Position numbers and translations under genes: made by a program | DNA from: Gracilariopsis chorda | Lineage: Eukaryota > Rhodophyta > Florideophyceae > Gracilariales > Gracilariaceae | DNA length: 64,000 nucleotides | Direction: 5' to 3' | Assembly: GCA_003194525.1 (NCBI GenBank) | Contig: NBIV01000083.1 | Span: 1-64,000 of the forward strand | The notes under the pieces: generated by a model | Database searches by the model: none | Told to the model about the DNA's origin: nothing | The model's input: only the letters and a program-made list of their open reading frames with translations | In this document: positions 33,298 to 42,406 of the stretch, in pieces | How the letters are laid out: every line of letters begins with the position of its first letter | Numbering within the stretch: the first letter of the stretch is position 1

Positions 33298-35389
33298 AGT
33301 TTTCCTGAGCGGCATCCGTTTTCACGGGAACAGTATTCCGCGGCAATGAAGCGGTTTGCGGAGCCGGTTGCCGAGAAACAGAAACATCCGCCGAAGCGGC
33401 TTGATTCGCAGAAGCGGTGGCCAAGGAAGAACCAGTGCTGGGTACCGCTTCAGATTGAACTGGTGTAAACTTACGAGGAAACTCGGTCTTCGCACGCAAG
33501 TATGCGGTGACAGGCACTGATGCCTGTTCTTCCGGGGTCAGGGCTTCAAAGTTAACAACCACTTTGGGCATGTCCCTCAGAGTCATGATACACTGTGGGG
33601 CCGTGTGTCCATGGTCGTAACAAAGGTAGCAGATCAACGTCTGATGTCTCCCGATATTTCGGTTGTCCTGAAACTTCACCGCTGACGCGCGCGTATCCAC
33701 CCAACCAGGTCTCTGGTAACGATTACCGTTAGCATACGGAACTTGTGGGCCGCGAACGCGTTGGCGATCTGCATACAGCACTTGACTATCCAGTTCCACC
33801 GAAGGTTCCGTTGTGGACGGGAGCTCCGTTGTGGGTATGGAAACCAGATCATGCTGAGTAAAGTAAACATTGTCAACCTCACGTCGAGAGTATTCCTGGG
33901 GCAACAGTGAAACTGATGACGAGGCGGCCTCCAGGTGTAGGGCCTGAGATCTGACTCGGCTTCCGGAGCGGGCACGTAGGGCATCTCCTTCCGCCTTCGC
34001 GTACTGTACCAATTCTAAGTAGGTAACTTTCCTCCTGTCTTCCCGACGTTGGGCAACAAGGGTGCGAATAGCCGGATCCAATCCGTCGATAAACATTGTA
34101 CAACGTTCGCTAGCGGAATAAACATTGCCACATCGGTGGAAGGCCTTGTTCAGTCTGACTGAGTATTCGGTCTCCGTTTCCTTTGGGCGTTGCTTAGTAT
34201 CGCGTAGGGCCAGGATAGCTTCCTGTATTGCGGTTCCTGTCGCGTACGAGCGGAGTAAATACTGAACGGCTTCGGGCCAACAGGTGACCCCTCCTTCAGA
34301 GGCGCGAGACGAACCTCTTACAGAGTTGAATTGATATTCAGCGATTCCACGTAGGAAATACGGTAAGGCGACGTAAGCCTGTCCTTCACTCATTCCGAGG
34401 ATATCTGCCTCCGCTACAAAGCGTGAAAGAAAATCCAGAACGAGAATCGGATCCTCTCCAGTGAAATTCTGGTTACGAAACGACAAAGCCATCCTCTTGA
34501 TGCCGTCTTTTACCTTCCCAGTTCCACGGGGTGTACGATCCAAAGAGGAATCTTCCAAACGGTAATACCGATATGATAAAAGCTTCCTGTACAAAGGGTT
34601 AGTAGGCTTCAGTTCCTTCAAACCGGAGTGCTTTCTTCCCTTCTGTCGGGCTCGAATCTCACCATGGGTGGCTGCTGAACGACGCGAGTGCGATGAACGA
34701 GCGCGACGATCACCGTCAGCAGACGAGTCTGACGAAGCGGATTCCGCGGAGGGGTTGGAATTCACCGATGACCGGGACGAATCCGAGTCATAGTCGTTGT
34801 CATTCCGTTTTCGGGGGCGGTTCTTCGTGCGAGCACGGTCACCATATCCATGAGAAACCACCGCTGGTGTGTCTGCGACATTGTCATCACCTCTGATGGT
34901 ATTTTCCAACGTCTCAAGACGGGACAGAACCCGATGAAACTTCGAGTCAACATCCTTCACCATATCTGGGTAACCCCTCAAAACCTCCAAAAGGGAATTA
35001 ACATCAGTCCGTAAAGTACGTAGATCTTCAGATACACCTCCGATGAGATCGGCATCAATCCTCTTACGGAGTGCATCAACCTCATTGACGAGGGCGGCGT
35101 GAGAGCTTTCAAGCACCGAGGTCTGGGCTTGAAGGTTCTGCACCTGAGCCTCCAACTCGACAAAGAGTGCGTCCTTCTCCGCAGCGGCGGGTACGAATCT
35201 CCTAAGCGGGGCATCCGATGAACCAGCAACTGGCGGTTGCGACGACTTGGTCGATAGCCTCCTGCTTCCGGATTTCCGGTTATCAACATCCGAACGTTCT
35301 GGGACCGACCGCGAGCGCGGGGGCAAGTCAGCACCGACTTGTCGCGACTTGGGCTGGCCCGAACCACGGGATCCATTTCCAGAACCCAT
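33296..35389 (-). CDS. gag: Gypsy B Gag protein
   Basis: A 697-aa Gag from ATG 35389 (MGSGNGSRG). The frame is open further upstream but only from non-ATG codons, and the Gag of element A starts at the equivalent place. It has a predicted coiled-coil-like stretch near residues 75-160 (VELEAQVQNLQAQTSVLES), a basic Ser/Asp-rich region, the retrotransposon Gag domain (LYRKLLSYRYYRLEDSSL, FTGEDPILVLDFLSRFVAEA), and a CCHC knuckle CYLCYDHGHTAPQC near residue 583. It ends with GGAAAACTGA, overlapping the -1 pol frame. Intact. Confidence 0.9.
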   Translation of the reverse strand: MGSGNGSRGSGQPKSRQVGADLPPRSRSVPERSDVDNRKSGSRRLSTKSSQPPVAGSSDAPLRRFVPAAAEKDALFVELEAQVQNLQAQTSVLESSHAALVNEVDALRKRIDADLIGGVSEDLRTLRTDVNSLLEVLRGYPDMVKDVDSKFHRVLSRLETLENTIRGDDNVADTPAVVSHGYGDRARTKNRPRKRNDNDYDSDSSRSSVNSNPSAESASSDSSADGDRRARSSHSRRSAATHGEIRARQKGRKHSGLKELKPTNPLYRKLLSYRYYRLEDSSLDRTPRGTGKVKDGIKRMALSFRNQNFTGEDPILVLDFLSRFVAEADILGMSEGQAYVALPYFLRGIAEYQFNSVRGSSRASEGGVTCWPEAVQYLLRSYATGTAIQEAILALRDTKQRPKETETEYSVRLNKAFHRCGNVYSASERCTMFIDGLDPAIRTLVAQRREDRRKVTYLELVQYAKAEGDALRARSGSRVRSQALHLEAASSSVSLLPQEYSRREVDNVYFTQHDLVSIPTTELPSTTEPSVELDSQVLYADRQRVRGPQVPYANGNRYQRPGWVDTRASAVKFQDNRNIGRHQTLICYLCYDHGHTAPQCIMTLRDMPKVVVNFEALTPEEQASVPVTAYLRAKTEFPRKFTPVQSEAVPSTGSSLATASANQAASADVSVSRQPAPQTASLPRNTVPVKTDAAQEN

Positions 35390-35648
35390 TGTGGCAGACA
35401 CTGAAACTGAAACAAAACAGGAAACAATCCAAACAACACACAAACAAGCAACAAAAAGAAGCAAAACTCCAATGAGCGAACATCCACTCCTAAGAGGTAC
35501 CACGCAACCACTTGTTGGAGACACACCCGAGCAATCGGCGATCCTCAACAACACTGTTGGTCACAACACAAATTCAACTTCAACGAATAATTCGGAAACC
35601 AGGTAGCTAATCCGGTAAACCGAGATCACAAAACACACTTCGCTGGTC

Positions 35649-35666
35649 TTCTAGGTCGGGAGACCA
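35649..35666 (-). promoter_or_regulatory. Putative primer-binding site of Gypsy B
   Basis: Minus-strand TGGTCTCCCGACCTAGAA, 3 nt from the inner end of the 5' LTR, identical to the site in Gypsy C and two bases different from that in Gypsy A. The position fits a tRNA priming site. The tRNA was not identified. Confidence 0.55.
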
Positions 35667-35669
35667 GTT

Positions 35670-36449
35670 TGTGGTGCAATACCCCAAGATGGGACAGACA
35701 CACGAGGGTGTTCGACGTCCTCCTCAGCAGGGTAGCGCAGCGACAGAACCACCTGTGGTGAGTACACGGAGCCGGGTGTAAGACCGGGACTCACCGTCAC
35801 GACTGGCGTACAGGTTTAGAGGCAAAGACAGACCACGGAGTGGGAAAGCGGAAAATGCAGCGACACACGAGTGGTGGGCGACGCGCAAGAGCGGCACGGT
35901 GTCCACACGAGGGGGGTGGTGGCGAAAACAGCAACGGTAATCACCGGTAGTTGCTAGTGAAGCAACACCTGTATACAGGGCAAGGAATAACAATCGCTGT
36001 AAAAGCGTGCACAAAAACAAACACAATAGTGGTAAGAATGTGCTGAGCTCCACGAGGTGGGTAACTAGGCCTTCACAGGATGGGGTCTCTTCAGACGGAG
36101 GTGGACACTCACCAGGGAACCTGAGTTAGAGCCAGACACTCGCTTGTTGCGTTTACTTTGACCCGGGCAGCCGGAGCTCACACACATAAGTAGTGGTGGT
36201 CCGCGCCCTGACAGTACAGTAGTAATTAACTAATAATAACTAATAATGTCCCTACGGGGGTGCAAAACACTACACACGTGTGGCACAAGCCAGCAATGCT
36301 GTGCACTACACTTGTCAACCAAATTGGGGCCCTTCCAACGGAAACAGATTACCGGTGTAACACTCATACTTCACGGCAAAGTGGTGAGCATCGCCAGAGC
36401 GGGATATGAGCGCACGACGTGCTGATACCGCTAGGAGCGTTGCACTTCA
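35670..36449 (-). repeat. 5' LTR of Gypsy B
   Basis: A 780-bp LTR nearly identical to 24969-25748. The outer end is followed by the target duplication ATAGG. The copy of the antisense ATG in this LTR (36406) runs into a TAG just outside the LTR, so only the 3' LTR copy opens the long antisense frame. Confidence 0.95.
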
Positions 36450-38000
36450 ATAGGGGTGAAAGTCAGAGGTCCTGGCTATGTGGTATTTTCTTGTGCGGAT
36501 GTTCATAACGGCTATGTGGTTTTCGTCAATGCTGTGCATATATCGCACAGGTTCTGCTCGCCGCTGTAGTTTGTGTTTGTTCGGGAGGAGTGATGGTATG
36601 GATCCCAATTGGCCGAAGGCGATAAGTTTTGCTATTCGTGGAGGTTTCCCGTGCCAAGCAGTGTGGTATGTGATATTGTATTTGAAGGCAGCGTCAAGCA
36701 GCGCAGCGCCCCAATATGTTTCGTCCAGCAGACTGTGTATCAGTGCTGATCTGGCAGTCCGCATGAGTGTTTGGTTAATCCTTTCCGCTAGCGCATTTTC
36801 TTGTGGTGTGTAGGGAATCGTAGGCGAGAGGGTGATGCCGCGCTGTTGGAGGAAGTGCTTCGTCTGCCTTGATGTGTATTCAGCGGCGTTGTCGCATCGA
36901 AATAAGTGAGGATAGCGGCCTGTGTGGATGCGAATGGTCTCAATATGCTGCATGATCGCGTTGAAAACCTCCTTTCGGGAGGCAAAGAGGGCTAGAAAAA
37001 GGTACCTAGTTGCAGTGTCCATGAATGTAATCGCATATTTGTTGTTGTTGATTCGCGCCGGTGGCAAAATAGGTCCGATTACGTCGGAGGACACCTGTTT
37101 ACCAGGGATGGTGGTGTGTGTCGTTTTTGGGTGCGGAGATGGGCGCAGTTACGCTGTATGGCAGCCGCTGCAGGTGATAGGGGCCACAGGTTTTGCCAAT
37201 ATCTCATGGATATGTGGTAGCAGCCGTTGCTTTGCCATTTTCTGGATCGTGCGTGGATGGGGGTGTCCTAGTCTCAAGTGCCAATCGTGCATCAGTTTGA
37301 CGTGGGTTGGTTTCGCCTCTGAATGCGTCTCGATGGCAATGCTGTGGAGATTTTTTGGTAGCGCTGGTTGGATGGTCGGTATGTAGAACGCGTGTTGCTT
37401 CGTATTGGTGGTCGTGGTGGTCGCCTGGTGTGGTTGTTGTGGTTTGCGTGGCGCCCGTTTGCGCGTTGGTCGGTGACGATTATGGGGTATTGTATGCGTG
37501 CCATATGCTGATAACGTGTCCTTTATTTGCGGTCTGCAACGCGTTCTTGTGGTGTTCAGTACATAAGTGCCATTGGTGTGAGTGGCGGAAGCGATAACTT
37601 TGTTGTTGTTTTGACGGTCATGGATGAAGGCTGGCTTTGGAACGAATGATACTTTGCCATATGTCCGTGCTAGGTCGTGAACGGAGATAAGATTTGATTG
37701 CAGAGATGGGGAATATAGAGCTGTCCGGATTGTGATCGGTTTATTGCTCGTTTGCAGCGTTATCTGTTCACGGTGTGTTAGGTTGTGCGTTCGACCGTCG
37801 GCAGTTTTGGTAGTGAGTGGTGTGTTCAGCGGTTGCAGCTCAGTTTTGTTAGTGATATAGGAAGGGTGAGCCGCGGAGTCGAGAGCATATATCGTACCGT
37901 CTTGTGGATTATCAGCATGCGGCTGCATGACATGTTCGATCGCGGACAGGCCGAAGGCGAGTTCTTCTAATTCGGGATTGATGCTGTCGTCCATTCGCAT
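36450..38000 (-). pseudogene. pol: Copia E protease, pre-integrase and integrase region
   Basis: The minus frame from ATG 38000 contains a protease-like IYALDSAAHPSYITN (Asp-Ser-Ala where Copia usually has Asp-Ser-Gly), LYSPSLQSNLISVHDL, and the pre-integrase HDWHLRLGHPHPRTI with CSGCH. A TAA at 37151-37149 follows, and then the same frame continues with integrase: FMDTATRYLFLALFASR, FRCDNAAEYTS, and TPQENALAERINQTLMRTA with its catalytic Glu. Gypsy B truncates it at 36450. The single stop in an otherwise continuous frame makes this a pseudogene. Confidence 0.85.
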
Positions 38001-39017
38001 TGCTCTAGCCTGGTATTGTTGTGGAGGCTGCCCAACTCTGCGGCGAACTCGACATTCGTTTGTGTTGTGCGTGCTAGATGCGCGAAATGTGCACCAAGGC
38101 CCTTTTTATCCTTCTGGCTTATGGCATCGTTTTGCCATCGGCTTAGTGAGCTGAAATGGTCTGGCACGTGCAAAGCGAGGTTGCAGTGGCCGTGAAGTGT
38201 ACTGGCGTAGACCCATTCTGTGTGGGGGAGGCTGGACGCTTGTGCTTGGTTGAAAATCGTCTTGGAGTAAGAGAGCCCGTCTTATGTGGTTTGGGAATGA
38301 TTGAATGGTTGCAGGTGAGTTGCCTGTGAGTACTATGGCAAGCGTTGTGAAGTCGAGGTTTCTTCTGAGTTCTTGTATTATGAGGCTTACCGTGGTGCCC
38401 TCAGCTTGGGTATTTGGATATGCGGCGTTTATCATTTTGGTTCGGGCGATTTCGTGTTGGTCGATGTATTTGTCCAGGTCTGTACCGGGGAGGAAGAATA
38501 TGCTACGTGCATTGGCTTTGAGTACGTTGTGAGTTTGGCGATTTCTGTTCGCTATATGTGATTCGATGAGTTGAAGAATTTCAAACGGAGATGGTTGGAC
38601 GAAGTCTCCGTTGAGTTTTGAGGGGATGGTCTCTGGGATGCTTTGGATGACTAAGGCCTTGATTTTGTTGATTTTGGTGATATGTGTTTCGAGTTGTGCA
38701 GGGTCGACAAGCGGTATGATTGTTTGGGTTGTAATAAGGTTGGATGCATCGAAGAGGGATGCGTTGATGGTGAGTGCGGACTTTCAAAATTGGAAGTTGT
38801 TGTAGGAGAGGTTTGGTAGTTTTGGATGGTCGTTGGACATTTTGCCGATGTGCTGTGTGGTGTCGGTAGGGTGTGTGTTGTCTGTTGCGTTGATTTGCGT
38901 GTTGTGGAGCAAGTGTTGGATATACTCTTGTTCTTCGATTCGGTGCTCTCGCCGTTGTTGGCGGAGGGATCGTTCGCTTTGGTGTTGATTGTCAATGGGG
39001 AGGCTGGGTGGGGTCAT
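38001..39017 (-). pseudogene. gag: Copia E Gag region, frameshifted
   Basis: The minus-strand Gag begins near 39017 (MTPPSLPIDNQHQSERS), with a Gln/Arg/Glu-rich helix and MSNDHPKLPNLSYNNFQF. It passes through frame changes to IIQELRRNLDFTTLAIVL, SPATIQSFPNHIRRALLLQD and an Arg/Pro-rich tail, then a Cys/His stretch that may be the zinc knuckle before the protease. The pattern fits a UBN2-type Copia Gag. Frame breaks near 38100, 38440 and 38780 make it non-functional. Confidence 0.65.
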
Positions 39018-39038
39018 GCGGTAAATGGGCCCACAACC

Positions 39039-39170
39039 TGAGACGAAAGCTCGCGATCCTCCCCCGACCGTCGCAACTCCCGTGCGGCGGCGGCCGGTGC
39101 ATATTTTATTTGGTGGTGCCTAGCTACTGACAGCTGTCTATCTTACGTGGTATTGCTGTTCGGCGTCTCA
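39039..39170 (-). repeat. 5' LTR of Copia E (short form, 132 bp)
   Basis: Plus-strand ends TGAGACGAAAGCTCGCG and TTCGGCGTCTCA, followed by the target duplication AGCTC. It lacks about 84 bp found in the left LTR. Confidence 0.8.
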
Positions 39171-39175
39171 AGCTC

Positions 39176-39547
39176 CTCGTGTCTTTTCCACAAGAATGTA
39201 AAGTGACTGTTTGTTGGCCTAGTACTTTTATGAGCACTCACACGAGAGAAAAGCCTGTGACCTCGCCATGGCAAAGCGCGCTTATACGCTCGCCCAAGTG
39301 CATCGACCTTACTGCTGGTGCGAATCAGGAGGGCGCAAAAGGGATCCGCAGCATGGTCTGCTCCAAGTCTCCGAGGCAGAGAATGGTTCGTAGACGTGGA
39401 ACATTGAAGTCGGGATGAAGCATAGTCCTCCTACACCCAACCAACCATCAAACACAACGGGCAGCAGCTTGTTCGTGAGTCATCGAACAAAACAACGCCC
39501 GTTACTACACGCCCCATACCTAAATTTACAGCGCACATGTCAACTTT
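39176..39547. other. Transition from transposon block to gene island
   Basis: About 370 bp without a recognised gene. The small plus-strand frame 39179-39418 shows no motif. It includes the 3' flank of the methyltransferase gene. Confidence 0.5.
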
Positions 39548-40756
39548 CTACAAAGCTGGTCGCACCTTGAGTGCAACCACAAGCGGACACTCCACATGCA
39601 CAGCGCGCATTGACTCAGGGTCACTCGAATGCATACAACGAACCATATCCTGCTTGACCATCTTAAAGCCATTCTTTCTGACAATGGTCATAAACTCACC
39701 CACAGAAAGATGAATCATGTCGTTCTGACCGCCATCCAAGCAAGGCATGGGTCCGACAAACGCCCATGTACCTCCCGGTTTCAGTACTTGAGAAACGCGA
39801 CGAACATGAGATATGACCGATTCTCCCAAATCAAACGCCATGCAACTGACAACAGCGTCCCAAGTACCGTCCTGTCCGTCATACGCTTCGACAAAACTTC
39901 CCGCGCGAATTGAAAAGTCGGTTTCCGGAGGAATGTCTTTCGGGTTTACATCCGGTACATGTACAGCTCTGACCACCTGTTCACGCGATCTCACATTAGA
40001 ATGCTCATGTACGAAGGGATAAACCGTGATAGCATCGTCAGGAGTGCAGTTGTTAAGCACATAATTCCCAACCAGTAGCGCACTTGATGAGGCTTCACAT
40101 CCCTCCACCATAAAACCGCGACGTACCAGTTCCCACGGCAATCGACCCGCGCCTGCTCCCGGTACTAGGACGCGAAAGTTGTTGCGAGTGAGTGAGGTTG
40201 AGGCTCGTACAGCCTCGTCGTAGGCATGCTGTACGGCTTCGATTAACGGATGATAGTATATGGCACGTTGTTGAGCACCGTCAGCACTCCAGTCCTTTGC
40301 GAGAAGGGCGAAACCGCGTCGCACCTGACGAGATAGGAACTGGTTTTCTTCAGTGTTTGGATCTTGATTTGGAGCAGTGCCATTCGAGGTGAGGTGGTGT
40401 TTCTTTGTTTTGTGTTCTCCCGCGTCAGGGCGGTCGTTCTGAGCGTCGGGTTGGGTGTGTCCATTACGTTGTCCATTACGTTCGTCTTGCGGGGTGAGAG
40501 ATGAGTTGGCAGGTGCGCGGATAGAAGATGCGGATTGAACCATTATTGAAAGCAACTTTGTGTTCTGCTCAATACACTCTGCAAGGGCGGATAGACGCTG
40601 GTCGAATTCGGGAAGAAGATCACGGTCTTTTTCGGGTAATGTCCGGAACATAGCCATCTTGCGATCAAGTCTGGAGAACTCGACCTGTCCATAGGCGTCA
40701 AGCGCCCTTGCAGGGAACTGCTGAAGACTGACGTCATGATCGGATGCAACGCTCAT
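39548..40756 (-). CDS. Carnosine N-methyltransferase-like protein (N2227 family)
   Basis: A 402-aa single-exon SAM-dependent methyltransferase of the N2227 family, whose animal member methylates carnosine. ATG 40756 is the first ATG of the frame. The N-terminal 130 residues are helical then polar. The domain begins with FALLAKDWSADG and QQRAIYYHPLI. The SAM-binding motif I is VLVPGAGAGRLPWEL, followed by VEGCEASS and NYVLN. The family-typical YPFVHEHSN, VRAVHVPDVNP and a post-I stretch WDAVVSCMAFDLGE are all present. It ends with LKPGGTWAFVGPMP. Divergently placed from PGRL1. The substrate in this organism is unknown. Confidence 0.82.
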   Translation of the reverse strand: MSVASDHDVSLQQFPARALDAYGQVEFSRLDRKMAMFRTLPEKDRDLLPEFDQRLSALAECIEQNTKLLSIMVQSASSIRAPANSSLTPQDERNGQRNGHTQPDAQNDRPDAGEHKTKKHHLTSNGTAPNQDPNTEENQFLSRQVRRGFALLAKDWSADGAQQRAIYYHPLIEAVQHAYDEAVRASTSLTRNNFRVLVPGAGAGRLPWELVRRGFMVEGCEASSSALLVGNYVLNNCTPDDAITVYPFVHEHSNVRSREQVVRAVHVPDVNPKDIPPETDFSIRAGSFVEAYDGQDGTWDAVVSCMAFDLGESVISHVRRVSQVLKPGGTWAFVGPMPCLDGGQNDMIHLSVGEFMTIVRKNGFKMVKQDMVRCMHSSDPESMRAVHVECPLVVALKVRPAL

Positions 40757-41437
40757 TATGCAGCAGCTGCGCAATAACACCGAGCGCAAGACCGACACCG
40801 AAAGCGCCGCGCGACGAAGGAGGTGGGAGCGAGGTTGGTGCTAAACTTGTGCACCTATCATGAGCATTCCTTACACCGAGTCGCGCACATGAGCGCTTCT
40901 GCAAACAGACAGCGCCAATGCGCGTGCTCCAAGTGTTTCGAGGTACAGCCTTCAAGCGGCCATGCCACTTGTCCACGTGGCGAGCAAGCTGTCCACCAAG
41001 TGTGGCCGGGCATGGCTGCACGCTGCAGATGCGCGGCTACAGATGGAGTCCAATAATTTCATTAATGTCTGATTTTTCATGCATTTCCTCCAAAAATGAC
41101 CGCAATAATGATGATTCTTGAAGAAATCGGCGATTTGCCGTTCGATATTTACATCATGAAAAAACATGAGTTTTCACAGTTTATGCATGAATAGTCATGC
41201 AAAAAGAAGAAATGCATAAACTTCATGAAATCGGGGAGATGGACATCAACGTGCCATGAGATCCAATGAGCGCCGTGTGATTTTTGGATGCGCGTGTCTC
41301 AACCTGCGGCCACGCCCACATTGGGCGCGTGGTGCGGGCACCACCGCCGCGCCGTCTTGCTCCCGCGCGTCACACTTGTGTTCTCGTCCGTCTCCATCCC
41401 CCCGCACAACAGTACTCATCCGCGTCAAGTCTCCAAG
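40757..41437. promoter_or_regulatory. Bidirectional promoter region with inverted repeat
   Basis: 681 bp between the divergent methyltransferase and PGRL1 genes. An AT-richer core (41050-41230) holds several copies of CATGCA/ATGCAT and a perfect 11-bp inverted repeat AGTTTATGCAT / ATGCATAAACT (41178-41188, 41212-41222). A shared regulatory region is likely from the geometry. The factor is unknown. Confidence 0.45.
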
Positions 41438-42406
41438 ATGGCCTTCGTCAATGCGCCTTCCCGCACTGTCTTCCTGCCCCCCTCCCCTCTCCAAACATGC
41501 GCTCGCTCCCGACCCCCTCCCATGTTTTCCCGCCGCGTCGTTTGCATGACATCCACGGAGGGCGGGAAGTCCCCTTCTTCAACCTCACCACCAGCGCCCT
41601 CAAAATCCAACACAACATTCTCCAAGGAGAATGGCGCGCAATCCGACGGTCCGCGCGAAGTCGTCGTCGACGAGAACATTGGCGGCTTTTGTTCAATCAG
41701 TCCTCGCAATGGTCGTCGACTCGAACTGTCTCTACAAGAAAAAGAGTCGCTCTTTCTGGACGCCGTACAAGCCTATTTTCGAGGTTCTCCAATTCTCAGT
41801 AACGCCGAATTCGACGCCCTTAAGGAAGAACTTACTTGGCAGGGCTCCGACGTCATTTCATTGGAGCGCGATGAATTCCGCTTTCTCGACGCTGCAAAGG
41901 CTTATGAAAGGGGAAATGCCATCATGTCAGATGAAGAGTTTGATAAGTTGAAGAATAAGCTCATGAACCAAGGAAGCTTCGTAGCCATTCAACGCGGCCC
42001 GCGCTGTTCCATCAAGCGACAGATCACGTTTTCAGACGTGATCACCGATAAACGGCGCACTTTTGCATTGTATCTTCCAGCAGGTCTGCTCATGTCGCTC
42101 TTCTGGTTGTCGTTCTCATACGAGTTGACGCCGTTGCATCAAGTTGATCCCGTCATTTCACTCATACTAGGTTCTCCTATTATTGTGTTGGCGTCCCGAT
42201 TTCTCACCGGCTTGGTTGTTCCTGAAGCCGAAATTATGGTCGGTGATTGCCCGAGTTGTGGAAGACGTACACACGTCTTGTTTGGAAATGTGTTGAATCA
42301 AACGGGTTTTCAGGACAATGCTGATGTCAAGTGTGATAAGTGCAAAGCAAAACTCAAGGTGGACCGCAGTTCGAATCGTATGATTCTGCTCGCGGAGGGT
42401 AACTGA
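41438..42406 (+). CDS. PGRL1: PGR5-like protein 1 (PGRL1), thylakoid cyclic electron flow
   Basis: A 322-aa single-exon protein. With PGR5 it supports ferredoxin-dependent cyclic electron flow around photosystem I in the thylakoid membrane. ATG 41438 opens a Ser/Arg/Pro-rich plastid-type leader of about 60 residues. Family signs: two successive helical repeats (LFLDAVQAYFRGSPILSNAE and RFLDAAKAYERGNAIMSDEE, each followed by EFDxLK-like residues), GPRCSI, two membrane spans (about 215-260), and a C-terminal CPSCG...CDKC cysteine pair ending in RMILLAEG. The six cysteines expected for redox control (CSI, CSI, CPSC, CDKC) are all present. The frame also opens upstream at ATG 41288, which I consider less likely. 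Confidence 0.88.
   Translation: MAFVNAPSRTVFLPPSPLQTCARSRPPPMFSRRVVCMTSTEGGKSPSSTSPPAPSKSNTTFSKENGAQSDGPREVVVDENIGGFCSISPRNGRRLELSLQEKESLFLDAVQAYFRGSPILSNAEFDALKEELTWQGSDVISLERDEFRFLDAAKAYERGNAIMSDEEFDKLKNKLMNQGSFVAIQRGPRCSIKRQITFSDVITDKRRTFALYLPAGLLMSLFWLSFSYELTPLHQVDPVISLILGSPIIVLASRFLTGLVVPEAEIMVGDCPSCGRRTHVLFGNVLNQTGFQDNADVKCDKCKAKLKVDRSSNRMILLAEGN

Larger units (their letters stand above)
24969..36449 (-). mobile_element. Ty3/Gypsy chromovirus B, full length and apparently intact
   Basis: An 11,481-bp element with two 780-bp LTRs and a perfect 5-bp target duplication ATAGG (24964-24968 and 36450-36454), inserted in Copia E. On the minus strand: 5' LTR, PBS-like site, leader, gag, pol (PR-RT-RH-IN-chromodomain), and a PPT-like AAGGAGGGGGAGA before the 3' LTR. 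On the plus strand, between pol and the 3' LTR, is a 658-codon ORF facing the other way. I counted about seven differences between the two LTRs by eye, roughly 99% identity, so insertion was recent. No lesion was seen in gag or pol. Confidence 0.92.
23012..39170 (-). mobile_element. Ty1/Copia element E, split by nested Gypsy B
   Basis: A minus-strand Copia element whose LTRs share the 7-bp termini TGAGACG/CGTCTCA. A perfect target duplication AGCTC flanks it (23007-23011 and 39171-39175). From right to left: 5' LTR, gag, zinc-knuckle region, protease, pre-integrase, integrase, [Gypsy B], RT, RNase H, 3' LTR. It carries a premature stop near 37150 and frameshifts in RT, so it is inactive. Net length without Gypsy B is about 4.7 kb. 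Confidence 0.9.

Noticed and set aside
36406-36454. Copy of the antisense ATG in the 5' LTR of Gypsy B
   Set aside because: The frame ends at a TAG just outside the LTR, so it encodes only a short peptide.
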